Positions 16,806 to 25,210 of a stretch of 64,000 bases of DNA are shown here, one piece after another; position 1 is the stretch's first letter, and each line of letters begins with the position of its first letter. The DNA is from an uncultured Fidelibacterota bacterium (GTDB lineage: Bacteria > Fidelibacterota > Marinisomatia > Marinisomatales > Marinisomataceae). The translations under genes were made by a program, and so were the position numbers. The stretch spans positions 43,048 to 107,047 of the forward strand of contig CACHCR010000003.1 in the NCBI GenBank assembly GCA_902578385.1, read 5' to 3'. The notes under the pieces were generated by a model that had not been told where the DNA came from, did not search any database, and saw only the letters and a program-made list of their open reading frames with translations.

Positions 16806-17375
16806 ATGTTTAAAAAAATTGCAATTCACTCCTTTCTAATAACTTTCTTGATAATGAGCTGTGCATCATCAGGTGGCTCATCTAAAAAATCTACCGCAGC
16901 TCAAAGAGCAGTAGAAACAAGAGAATATGATGTGGCTTCCAATGCATTGATGCAGTCTACTATTGGTGCATTTCAAGATTTAGGTTTTACAATTGACACC
17001 TTGAGTGAGGAGTTTGGTTTAATAACAGCAAGTAAAATAGAAAAACCAAAGAAAAAAGAGCCTTCCAGTGCAGAGAAAGCCTTAGGTGTACTTGCAGCAA
17101 TTGCAGTTATTTGGTGGCTGGTTGCTAGTGATGGCGATGGAGATCGTCCGGGAGGTAGAGGAGACGATGGTGGTGAAACTGTTGTTGTTAAGGATTATAA
17201 ATTAACTGCAACAGCTACTATAAAATCAATAAATGATAGTGAGCCATATTTATCTTCATTGAGAGTTAATTTTGGTGGGGGAGAAAGAAAAAGATCAATG
17301 CAATTTTTTTCTGAATTTTTTGCTGCAATCGACAAATCTTTGTTTCTTGATGAATCGATAGAAGAATTATCTTAA
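16806..17375 (+). CDS. Lipoprotein paralogue with an inserted hydrophobic segment
   Basis: A 189-residue lipoprotein (lipobox IMSC, C19) whose ATG follows the previous stop with no gap. It shares AVETREYDV, GAFQDLGFTID, EEFGLITASK, LSSLRVNF and FAAIDKSLFLD with its neighbour. Between the shared halves it has an extra segment of about 45 residues. This starts with a lysine-rich stretch, then a hydrophobic helix (ALGVLAAIAVIWWLV), then a Gly/Asp-rich linker. A second membrane contact in a lipoprotein is unusual. Function is unknown. Confidence 0.7.
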   Translation: MFKKIAIHSFLITFLIMSCASSGGSSKKSTAAQRAVETREYDVASNALMQSTIGAFQDLGFTIDTLSEEFGLITASKIEKPKKKEPSSAEKALGVLAAIAVIWWLVASDGDGDRPGGRGDDGGETVVVKDYKLTATATIKSINDSEPYLSSLRVNFGGGERKRSMQFFSEFFAAIDKSLFLDESIEELS

Positions 17376-17425
17376 AAATAGATTCTTATTTCTAGATTTT
17401 TTCCTTATACTTTATCTCTAAGATT

Positions 17426-20400
17426 ATGATAAAAAATCTACAAAAATTTTTTTTAACGATAATTCTTTTCAGCGTAACTTTTGCTGGTTCAGCAGCAAAA
17501 AGTCATTCTGCTGAGCTTTTAAGCAGAGGAAGATCTGTTCCTATGGCAATATCTGATGATACTTTAGTTACTGCTAAAACGTTCTCATCTTTAACTTCCA
17601 GAGTTCTAGATATTTATAGTATTGATTCCAATTCTGGTATATTTACTAAAAAAGGAGAAATTAATTCTCCGAATCCAATGGCAGGTGATGATTTTGGATT
17701 TAGTATTGCCATTTCTGATAATCATATGATAGTTGGATCACCAGGATTTAATAAAGGTCATGGTGCTGCATATTTATATAAAAAAATTAATGAACAATGG
17801 GAGCTTGAAAAAGTATTTGAAAATCCTATTCAATCAGTAAACGAAGGTTTTCCTCATAGATTTGGATATAGTGTTTCCTTAACAGATGATTATTTTTCTA
17901 TTTCATCCCCATTTTATAATGATGGATTAGTTTATGTCTATAGTTTGAATTCTTCCAATTCTAGATTATCATCAAAACCTATACATTCAATCGATGTAAG
18001 AAATCTTGGCGATGTTGAAGGGTGTTATGCAGAAGGTCCAAATAAATTTGGTTTTGGTATTTCAACTTCATTTAAAAACAACAAATTATTAATTGGATCT
18101 TTAAAAGACTTTGTACATTTAATAGAATATCAAGATGGAATTCCTTTTAGTATTGATATTCCAAATCCTTCAATAGATGATGACTCAAGTGCTGAAAAAA
18201 TAAAGTTTGGTGAATCGGTTTATGTTGGAAATAAAAATATATATGTATCTGCATTGAATGCAGATAACGGACGAGGGAAAGTTTTTGTATATCCTTTTTT
18301 AAATTCATCAAGAACAGATGAAAATCCATGGACAAACCCTTTTATAATTCAGCCAAATACTACATTAGATAACTCTCATTTTGGTTATAAGATTTCAGAA
18401 AGTGGTAATAAAGTTTCTATTTCTACATTTAACCAAAGAACAATTTATAATTATGTAATTAACGATTTAGACAAACTTGAATTAATTGATGAGCTTACAA
18501 GTAGTTCATCCAAAGATTATTTTGGAAGAAATATTATTCTTACAAACGAATTTTTATTAGCTGGTGATTACTATGCTAACAAATTTCATATTTATAAAAA
18601 TGAAAATCAAAGTAGAGTTTTAAACAGTAGTTTTTCAACTGCTGGGCAAATCGTTTCAATTAGAAATAAGGTAGAATGTGTAAATGGTTTTGCCGGACAA
18701 TTTGCATGTAATGAAATTGATTTAATGTCATATTTAGATAAGACAGAAATTGGTGGTTCTAATTCTACATCTTTAAATGATATATGGGGTTGGACAGACC
18801 CTCAAACTAACAGAGAATATGCAATCGTTGGAATGAGTAATGGTACCTCTTTTGTTGATATTTCTAATCCTGAAAATCCTTCCTACCTTGGTAGATTGCC
18901 AACTCAAACTAGTAATTCTACATGGAGAGATATAAAAGTATATCAAAACCATGCATTTATTGTTTCTGAGGCTAGTGGTCATGGTATGCAAGTTTTTGAT
19001 TTAACTGAACTTAGAAACATATCTTCACCAACTACTTTTTCAAATACTGCCTACTATAGTGGTTTTGGTAATGCTCATAATATTTTTATAAATGAAGATA
19101 CTGGCTATGCTTATGCAATTGGAACTTCAACATGTGGTCCTGGAGGACTTCATATTGTTGATATTTCAACTCCATCGATACCTTCAAAATCTGCATGTGT
19201 TTCAGATCCAAATACTGGTAGAAATGGTACGGGATATTCTCATGATGTTCAATGTGTTATTTATAATGGACCAGATACAGCATATGTTGGAAAAGAAATT
19301 TGTTTCGGTTCCAATGAAACAAAAGTTTGGATAGCAGACTTAAGTACAAAATCAGATGATTCTTCAGGAGGAAAAACGATTGGTTTAGGAAGTTATGACA
19401 ATTACTATACGCACCAAGGATGGTTGACTGAAGATCATAAATATTTTATTGTTAATGATGAGTTAGATGAAAATAATAATGCTTATAATAATACAAGAAC
19501 GCTTATTTGGAATGTTGAAGATTTGAGCAACCCAGTTGTTGAAACTACATATTTTGGACCAACTCCATCCATTGATCATAATAATTATATTATCGGAGAT
19601 AAAGTTTACATGTCTCATTATACTAGTGGACTAAGAATTCTTGATATTTCAAATATTTCATCTCCAACAGAATCTGCATTTTTTGATGTTTATCCAGCAA
19701 ATAATAATACATCTTTTGATGGAACATGGAGTAATTATCCTTATTATTCAAGTGGTGTTATTGCAGTTACTGGTATTGATGAAGGCTTATTTGTTGTAAA
19801 TCCAAAAGGTAATGTACAAGGAGAGGCACCAACAGTAACTTATGCTGTTCCATCAGAAGGTAGTGTAACACTTTCTTGGAATCTTATTGGTGATACCACT
19901 ACAAAAGTAAATATTTACAGATCAGTAGAAGAAGGATTTACTCCAAGCAATTCTACTTTTTTAGCTAGTGTAAGTTATCCAGGGACTGAATATACAGATT
20001 CAAGCTTAGATGTAAATGTATTTTACTATTACAAATTAACTGTTGAAACAAATGGTCAGGAAGGACCATTTTCAAATGAAATTAAAGTAAAGCCTATCGT
20101 TGCTCCAAATCAGCCACCAACAATAGATACTCCTAGTAATGTTGAATTTTTTGAAGATACAGAACTTAATATTACTCTAAGTGGTATTTCATACGGAGGT
20201 GATGTTAACCCGCAAAATATTACTATCACTGCAAAAGCAGACAATAGTGAATTATTTTCTGAAATTAATATATTAGAATCCTCTCCAGAACAACTAGCGT
20301 TAATACCAATAGAGAATAAGTTTGGAACATCAGTTATAAGTATAACAGTTAAAGATGATGGTGGTGTTTTAAATGGTGGTATTGACTCAACAACTGTTTC

Positions 20401-21109
20401 ATTCAATGCTACTGTTAATCCCGTTAATGATCCACCTTCTTCATTTGGAGCTATTGGAGAATATTTGGTTGGTAGTGGACAATATTTACCTGGGTCAGAT
20501 TTCAGAACATTATATGTGACACCAGAAAATGTAGCAGATTCAATAAAATTTGTCTGGGAACCTGCAGAAGATGTAGATGGTGATTATGTCCAATACAGAA
20601 TGATAGGGTATCAAGGACTAGAATTTTTATCGATGACAACATATACTTCTGATAATTTTAAAACTTGGGCTTTAAAAGACTTGATTGCGCAGACTGATAC
20701 CGTAACTGTATCAGAAGGAGCCTGGAATGTAATAGCTACAGATGGTCAGTCATTTAATACTGCAGTAGCTATTGGCGGTAAATTAAGAGTTGATGGAAGA
20801 CAATTGATTCCTGATGTTCTTGAGATTAAGCAAAGTTATCCTAATCCATTTACTAACTTCACTACAATTGAATATGATGTGCCTAGCGAACAAAATGTAG
20901 TTTTAAGAATATTTAATATAAGAGGTCAAATAGTGAAAACTCTTGTAGACGAAGATAAAAGTCCAGGTTACTATTCAGTGGTTTGGGATGGAACCAACGA
21001 TAATGGCGATGAGGTAAGCTCAGGAGTATATTTCTGTCAAATGTATACACCTAAAAATCCAAATGGTGGTCAATTCGTTAAAGCCAAAAAAATGGTTAAA
21101 ATTCGTTAG
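17426..21109 (+). CDS. Large secreted mosaic protein: FG-GAP-like, choice-of-anchor B, FN3, Ig-like, FlgD-type C-terminal sorting domain
   Basis: A 1227-residue secreted protein. After a signal peptide, about 30-400 hold FG-GAP/beta-propeller-like repeats with FGFSIAISDNHMIVGSPGF and related strings. About 415-790 form a choice-of-anchor B/LVIVD-type propeller (NDIWGWTD, FVDISNPENPSYLG, GLRILDISNISSPTESAFF). An FN3 domain lies at about 805-885 and a cadherin-like repeat ending in NPVNDPPS follows. The C-terminus, from YPNPFTNFTTIEYDV to SSGVYFCQM, is the FlgD-like domain used as a secretion/sorting signal in this phylum group. Attachment or binding of extracellular material is likely, but the ligand is unknown. 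Confidence 0.85.
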   Translation: MIKNLQKFFLTIILFSVTFAGSAAKSHSAELLSRGRSVPMAISDDTLVTAKTFSSLTSRVLDIYSIDSNSGIFTKKGEINSPNPMAGDDFGFSIAISDNHMIVGSPGFNKGHGAAYLYKKINEQWELEKVFENPIQSVNEGFPHRFGYSVSLTDDYFSISSPFYNDGLVYVYSLNSSNSRLSSKPIHSIDVRNLGDVEGCYAEGPNKFGFGISTSFKNNKLLIGSLKDFVHLIEYQDGIPFSIDIPNPSIDDDSSAEKIKFGESVYVGNKNIYVSALNADNGRGKVFVYPFLNSSRTDENPWTNPFIIQPNTTLDNSHFGYKISESGNKVSISTFNQRTIYNYVINDLDKLELIDELTSSSSKDYFGRNIILTNEFLLAGDYYANKFHIYKNENQSRVLNSSFSTAGQIVSIRNKVECVNGFAGQFACNEIDLMSYLDKTEIGGSNSTSLNDIWGWTDPQTNREYAIVGMSNGTSFVDISNPENPSYLGRLPTQTSNSTWRDIKVYQNHAFIVSEASGHGMQVFDLTELRNISSPTTFSNTAYYSGFGNAHNIFINEDTGYAYAIGTSTCGPGGLHIVDISTPSIPSKSACVSDPNTGRNGTGYSHDVQCVIYNGPDTAYVGKEICFGSNETKVWIADLSTKSDDSSGGKTIGLGSYDNYYTHQGWLTEDHKYFIVNDELDENNNAYNNTRTLIWNVEDLSNPVVETTYFGPTPSIDHNNYIIGDKVYMSHYTSGLRILDISNISSPTESAFFDVYPANNNTSFDGTWSNYPYYSSGVIAVTGIDEGLFVVNPKGNVQGEAPTVTYAVPSEGSVTLSWNLIGDTTTKVNIYRSVEEGFTPSNSTFLASVSYPGTEYTDSSLDVNVFYYYKLTVETNGQEGPFSNEIKVKPIVAPNQPPTIDTPSNVEFFEDTELNITLSGISYGGDVNPQNITITAKADNSELFSEINILESSPEQLALIPIENKFGTSVISITVKDDGGVLNGGIDSTTVSFNATVNPVNDPPSSFGAIGEYLVGSGQYLPGSDFRTLYVTPENVADSIKFVWEPAEDVDGDYVQYRMIGYQGLEFLSMTTYTSDNFKTWALKDLIAQTDTVTVSEGAWNVIATDGQSFNTAVAIGGKLRVDGRQLIPDVLEIKQSYPNPFTNFTTIEYDVPSEQNVVLRIFNIRGQIVKTLVDEDKSPGYYSVVWDGTNDNGDEVSSGVYFCQMYTPKNPNGGQFVKAKKMVKIR

Positions 21110-21114
21110 AATTA

Positions 21115-21729
21115 ATGAATCCATTAAAAAACTTGTATCAATGGGTATTATCATGGGCAGAGAGTGCCTATGGCACGTTAGTTTTATTTTTAGTAGCGTT
21201 TGCTGAATCCTCTTTTTTCCCAGTTCCTGCAGATCCTTTGCTTATGGCATTATGTCTTGGTAAAGTAAAAAAATCTATGTACTACGTTTTTATGTGTACT
21301 CTAGGTTCGGTTTTAGGAGGAATTTTTGGTTTTATTATTGGTTATTTCTTATGGTACACCCCATCAGGAGATCTTACTGGTATTGCTAATTTCTTTTTTA
21401 GTGTAATTCCTGGTTTTACACCTGAAGTTTTTAATAATGTTGGAGCACAATATGATGCCCATAATTTTCTAGTAATTTTCACTGCAGCGTTTACTCCAAT
21501 TCCTTATAAAGTATTTTCAATTACAGCTGGAGTTTTTCAAATAAATCTTCCAGTATTTATTATTGCATCTATCTTAGGTAGAGGGGGAAGGTTTGTAATT
21601 ATAGGGTTGCTAATAAGATTTTTTGGTGAACCAATTAAAGAAATGATGGATAAGCATTTTAATACATTTATTATAGTTCTTACTATCATTTTTGCATTAA
21701 GTTATGTTTTAATAGGATATTTATTTTAA
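21115..21729 (+). CDS. YqaA/DedA-like (VTT domain) membrane protein
   Basis: A 204-residue membrane protein of the SNARE-associated/VTT superfamily, YqaA branch. FAESSFFPVPADPLLMAL, GSVLGGIFGFIIGY and FTPIPYKVFSITAGVF are the reentrant-loop motifs, and GRGGRFVIIGLLIRFFG follows. DedA relatives move lipid carriers such as undecaprenyl phosphate across the membrane; the YqaA branch is less well understood. It starts 5 bases after the mosaic protein stop and is followed after 10 bases by the M28 peptidase, but no functional link is apparent. Confidence 0.85.
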   Translation: MNPLKNLYQWVLSWAESAYGTLVLFLVAFAESSFFPVPADPLLMALCLGKVKKSMYYVFMCTLGSVLGGIFGFIIGYFLWYTPSGDLTGIANFFFSVIPGFTPEVFNNVGAQYDAHNFLVIFTAAFTPIPYKVFSITAGVFQINLPVFIIASILGRGGRFVIIGLLIRFFGEPIKEMMDKHFNTFIIVLTIIFALSYVLIGYLF

Positions 21730-21739
21730 AGGAGAAATA

Positions 21740-22768
21740 ATGAAATTACTTATATTATTTTTATTGTTTACTGTTTCATGTTCAGAGTCAAGTCAAAGAT
21801 ATATTTCAAATAATTCTATTAAATTATTTGATACTTCATCTGAAATAACAATTACAGATTTAAAAAACCATGTGGGGTTTTTAGCATCAGATGAGCTTGA
21901 AGGTAGAGCTTCAGGTACATTAGGTGATGAAATGGCAAAAGACTATATCAAAAAGTTTTTTAAAGATACTTCATTGCCAACAGAAAGAAAAGTTGAGATT
22001 CAAGAACATTATGTTCCAGCTGAAAGAAAATGGGATTTAAAACCAGAAGATATGACAGTTAAAACATATAATATTATTGCAACTTTACCAGGAAATGATC
22101 CTATTTTAAAAGATGAATATGTTGTAATTGGTGGTCATTATGACGGTGGGGCTGCAACAGCTGCAGATCTTAAAAAAATGCTCGGTGGAGATAAAATTTA
22201 TAATAATGCTGATGATAATGCTTCTGGTACAGCAACTGTTTTAGAGTTATTTGAAAAATATGCTTCATCAAATACTAATAAAAGAACATTAGTTTTCATT
22301 CTTTTTGGAGGAGAAGAGTTAGGACTATTGGGTTCAAAATACTATGTAGAAAATCCAACAATTGACCTAGATAAGGTACAGTTAATGATTAATTTAGATA
22401 TGATGGGAAGATTAACTGATGAGTTGTTATATGTTGGAGGTGTTACATCTGGAGTAGGCTTTAAAGAACAACTAGATGTGCATTTTAATAAAACTGACAT
22501 GAATATTGATGCATATTCAAATACACCACACGCGGAAGACAGAAGATATAATAGATTATTTCAAAGGTCAGATCATTATAATTTTTATAAAAAAGGAATA
22601 CCTTGCATTTTCTTTTTTACTGGCATTCATGATGATTATCATATGCCATCAGATGAAATTGATAAACTAAATTTTGATGGAATCCAAAAAATTGCCAATC
22701 TGGTAGATTCAATTGTTGTTGAATTTTCTTCCAATAATCGTCTTGAATTCCAAGAAATAACAGAATAA
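21740..22768 (+). CDS. M28 family zinc metallopeptidase, lipoprotein
   Basis: A 342-residue lipoprotein (lipobox TVSC, C14) of the M28 aminopeptidase family. Zinc-ligand motifs appear in order: GGHYDGG, NNADDNASG, GGEELGLLGS, NLDMMGR, and DDYHMPSDE near the end. The region before residue 100 has SDELEGRASGTLGDEMAKDY, conserved in such enzymes. It probably releases N-terminal amino acids from peptides at the cell surface or in the periplasm. A strong AAGGAG ribosome-binding site precedes the ATG. The TonB receptor that follows is separately promoted. Confidence 0.88.
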   Translation: MKLLILFLLFTVSCSESSQRYISNNSIKLFDTSSEITITDLKNHVGFLASDELEGRASGTLGDEMAKDYIKKFFKDTSLPTERKVEIQEHYVPAERKWDLKPEDMTVKTYNIIATLPGNDPILKDEYVVIGGHYDGGAATAADLKKMLGGDKIYNNADDNASGTATVLELFEKYASSNTNKRTLVFILFGGEELGLLGSKYYVENPTIDLDKVQLMINLDMMGRLTDELLYVGGVTSGVGFKEQLDVHFNKTDMNIDAYSNTPHAEDRRYNRLFQRSDHYNFYKKGIPCIFFFTGIHDDYHMPSDEIDKLNFDGIQKIANLVDSIVVEFSSNNRLEFQEITE

Positions 22769-22774
22769 AAATAT

Positions 22775-22849
22775 TTATTGAGACTTAATCTCAATAATAC
22801 TTGTATTTAAAATTTTTTCTCTTTATTATTTGAGACTTAATCTCAATAA
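22775..22849 (+). promoter_or_regulatory. Promoter flanked by two identical palindromic operators, upstream of the TonB receptor
   Basis: The sequence TTGAGACTTAATCTCAATAA occurs at 22778-22797 and again at 22830-22849, exactly 52 bases apart. It contains the inverted repeat TTGAGA-N5-TCTCAA, and the first copy extends to 9-bp arms. Between the copies lie TTGTAT (22801-22806) and TATTAT (22824-22829) separated by 17 bases, a good housekeeping promoter. The second copy starts directly after the -10 element. This layout fits a dimeric repressor; a Fur-family metal regulator is my guess from the shape of the site. Confidence 0.75.
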
Positions 22850-22860
22850 AAGGGGAAAAA

Positions 22861-25050
22861 ATGAAAAAAATATTTTTAAGTTTATTTTTATTAAATGTGA
22901 TTTTTGCAAGTAATCCAAACGTTGTTGCAGAGTCAGATTCAACAAAACCGATTGCTTTAGATGCTGTTGAAGTATTAGCAGATTCAAAAAGTATTACTTC
23001 TGGATTGTTCTTAAGAAATGCTGAACCTAGTGATGTAGTTAGTAAATCTGAGTTAGATCAATTTAGATACACAGATATTCATCGTATTGTTGGTAGAATA
23101 CCGGGCGTATATATTTCTGAAGAAGATGGTTTAGGTTTAAGACCTAATATTGGTGTTAGAGGTACTGGTTCATTAAGAATGGAAAAACTTAATGTTATGG
23201 AAGATGGTGTTTTAATTGCTCCAGCTCCATATGCTTCACCAGCAGCTTATTATTCACCAACAGCAGGTAGAATGGAATCTATTGAAGTTAGAAAAGGGTC
23301 AACACAAATTAAGCACGGTCCTTTTACAACTGGTGGTTCTTTAAATTATATTTCAACACCAATTCCTTCTTCAAAATATAATTCTGTTTCGTTAGACCTT
23401 GGAAGTTTTGGAAAAACACTACTACAAGTTAGATCTGGAGATGTTTTAGGTGACTTTGCGTACTTAATTGAACTTTATTCCGATAAAACGGATGGTTTCA
23501 AAGAGCTTGATGGCGGGGGAGACACTGGATATTCTAAAACTGATTTTTTGACAAAATTAAGATATAGTTTTAGCGAGTCTCATGCCCTAGAATTTAAATA
23601 TTCTATGACTGATGAAATATCAGATGAAACCTACTTAGGTTTAACCGATAGTGATTTTAGCGATAATCCATTACGAAGATATAGAGCAACTGCTTTAGAT
23701 GAAATGGATGCTGATCATTCACAAATTACGTTATCTTATGCTGCAAAGCTGAATGATAACATGAGTTTAGCTATTGTAGGTTATAGCAACGATTTTGCTA
23801 GAAACTGGTACAAGTTAAACAAAGTTAATGGTATGAGTTTAAGCTCAATTACAAAAACAACTGCAGATGGATGGAATGATTTTTATCTATTAATGGATGC
23901 ACAAAATAGCGCAGATGATGCTTATAGAATTAAAGCTAATAATAGAGAATATTATTCTTCAGGAATTCAAGCAGTATTTAACGTTAATGCAGGTGGACAT
24001 GATATTCAAGCTGGACTAAGAGTTCATAATGATGAAATGGACAGATTCCAGTGGGAAGATCGCTATGGAATGCAAAACGGTAAACTAGTAATGACTACTC
24101 AAGCAACAAAAGGTTCAGATTCAAATAGAATTGATTCTGCTGAAGCAACTGCTTTATTTGTTGAAGATAGATTTACAACTGGAGCAATTACTGTTACAGC
24201 TGGCGCTAGATATGAAGAAATTACAGTTATGAGAGATGATTGGGGTAAGACAGACCCTGATAGATCCGAAACTCCATCAAAAAGAGAACATACTATGGAT
24301 GTAATAGTTCCAGGTGTTGGAGTTGAATATGCTATAAATGAATTTCAATCTGTTTCAGTTGGAGTTCATAAAGGTTTCGCTCCTCCAGGACCAGGAACAT
24401 CTGGAGTTACTGATAAAGCAGTAGATCCAGAAACAAGTATGAACACTGAAATTGGCTTTAAATCTAATCAAGGTTTAAATAGTCTAGAGTTCACTTTATT
24501 TATGAATAGCTATGACAATCTTCTTGGAGCAGATACTGCTGCTTCTGGTGGAGGTTCTGATGAGTTATTTAATGGTGGTGCTGTTGATATTTCAGGATTC
24601 GAGCTTTACTTAAGAAGAATCCTGGTTGATAATGGTAGAATTCAAATGCCATTCGAGTTAGCATGGACAAACACAAATTCAGAATTTCAGGAATCATTTG
24701 ACGGATTCTGGGGAGATGTATCCAAAGGTGATGAATTACCATATCTTCCAGATACAATGGTTTCTCTAAATCTTGGATTAAATGTTAATAAAATTTCGGC
24801 TAATATAAGTATGAAGAAAACATCAGAAATGAGAACAGTTGCAGGTTCTGGAAGTATTTCAGGCTCTGATGCAACAGATGAAATCACAATTATTGATCTT
24901 GGCATGAGATATGCTCTTCAAGACAATGTTACCCTATCAGTTGGTATCAACAACTTCATGGATAGCGATGGTATTGCTGCTAGACGTCCTTATGGCGCTA
25001 GACCAACAATGCCTCGTAGTTTCAATTTAGGAGTCGATTATACTTTTTAA
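22861..25050 (+). CDS. TonB-dependent outer membrane receptor (FecA-like)
   Basis: A 729-residue outer-membrane transporter with signal peptide and a plug domain. The plug shows IHRIVGRIPGVYISEEDG, RPNIGVRGTG, MEDGVLIAPAPYASPAAYY, and IEVRKGSTQIKHGPFTTGG, which resembles the FecA group. The remaining 500 residues form the barrel and end in the expected aromatic terminus, NLGVDYTF. The promoter carries two identical operator-like palindromes, so expression is probably repressed when its substrate (iron complex, other metal or cofactor) is plentiful. The substrate is unknown. A terminator follows. Confidence 0.9.
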   Translation: MKKIFLSLFLLNVIFASNPNVVAESDSTKPIALDAVEVLADSKSITSGLFLRNAEPSDVVSKSELDQFRYTDIHRIVGRIPGVYISEEDGLGLRPNIGVRGTGSLRMEKLNVMEDGVLIAPAPYASPAAYYSPTAGRMESIEVRKGSTQIKHGPFTTGGSLNYISTPIPSSKYNSVSLDLGSFGKTLLQVRSGDVLGDFAYLIELYSDKTDGFKELDGGGDTGYSKTDFLTKLRYSFSESHALEFKYSMTDEISDETYLGLTDSDFSDNPLRRYRATALDEMDADHSQITLSYAAKLNDNMSLAIVGYSNDFARNWYKLNKVNGMSLSSITKTTADGWNDFYLLMDAQNSADDAYRIKANNREYYSSGIQAVFNVNAGGHDIQAGLRVHNDEMDRFQWEDRYGMQNGKLVMTTQATKGSDSNRIDSAEATALFVEDRFTTGAITVTAGARYEEITVMRDDWGKTDPDRSETPSKREHTMDVIVPGVGVEYAINEFQSVSVGVHKGFAPPGPGTSGVTDKAVDPETSMNTEIGFKSNQGLNSLEFTLFMNSYDNLLGADTAASGGGSDELFNGGAVDISGFELYLRRILVDNGRIQMPFELAWTNTNSEFQESFDGFWGDVSKGDELPYLPDTMVSLNLGLNVNKISANISMKKTSEMRTVAGSGSISGSDATDEITIIDLGMRYALQDNVTLSVGINNFMDSDGIAARRPYGARPTMPRSFNLGVDYTF

Positions 25051-25094
25051 GGTTGTCTTCATTGCATTTTACTCTTAGGCCTTATAAAGTACCT

Positions 25095-25132
25095 GAACGC
25101 CCGATCTTCTGTCATTCGGGCGTTCTTTTTTT
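25095..25132 (+). terminator. Strong intrinsic terminator after the TonB receptor gene
   Basis: A perfect 10-bp stem, GAACGCCCGA paired with TCGGGCGTTC, encloses an 11-base loop and is followed by seven T residues. Its GC-rich stem stands out in this AT-rich sequence. Confidence 0.93.
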
Positions 25133-25210
25133 AAGGAACTTTGATAAATATTTTTTGTCAAATAATTAGTATATTTTTTAAACTTTTTTTTACTTATAAT
25201 AACACGTCAA

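Noticed and set aside
15898-17375. The two paralogous lipoproteins as a frameshifted single gene
   Set aside because: Each has its own complete signal peptide, lipobox and full-length shared core, so they are intact duplicates.
22775-22849. The repeated palindromes as a CRISPR or mobile-element end
   Set aside because: Only two copies exist, they flank promoter hexamers exactly, and no spacer array or transposase gene is near.
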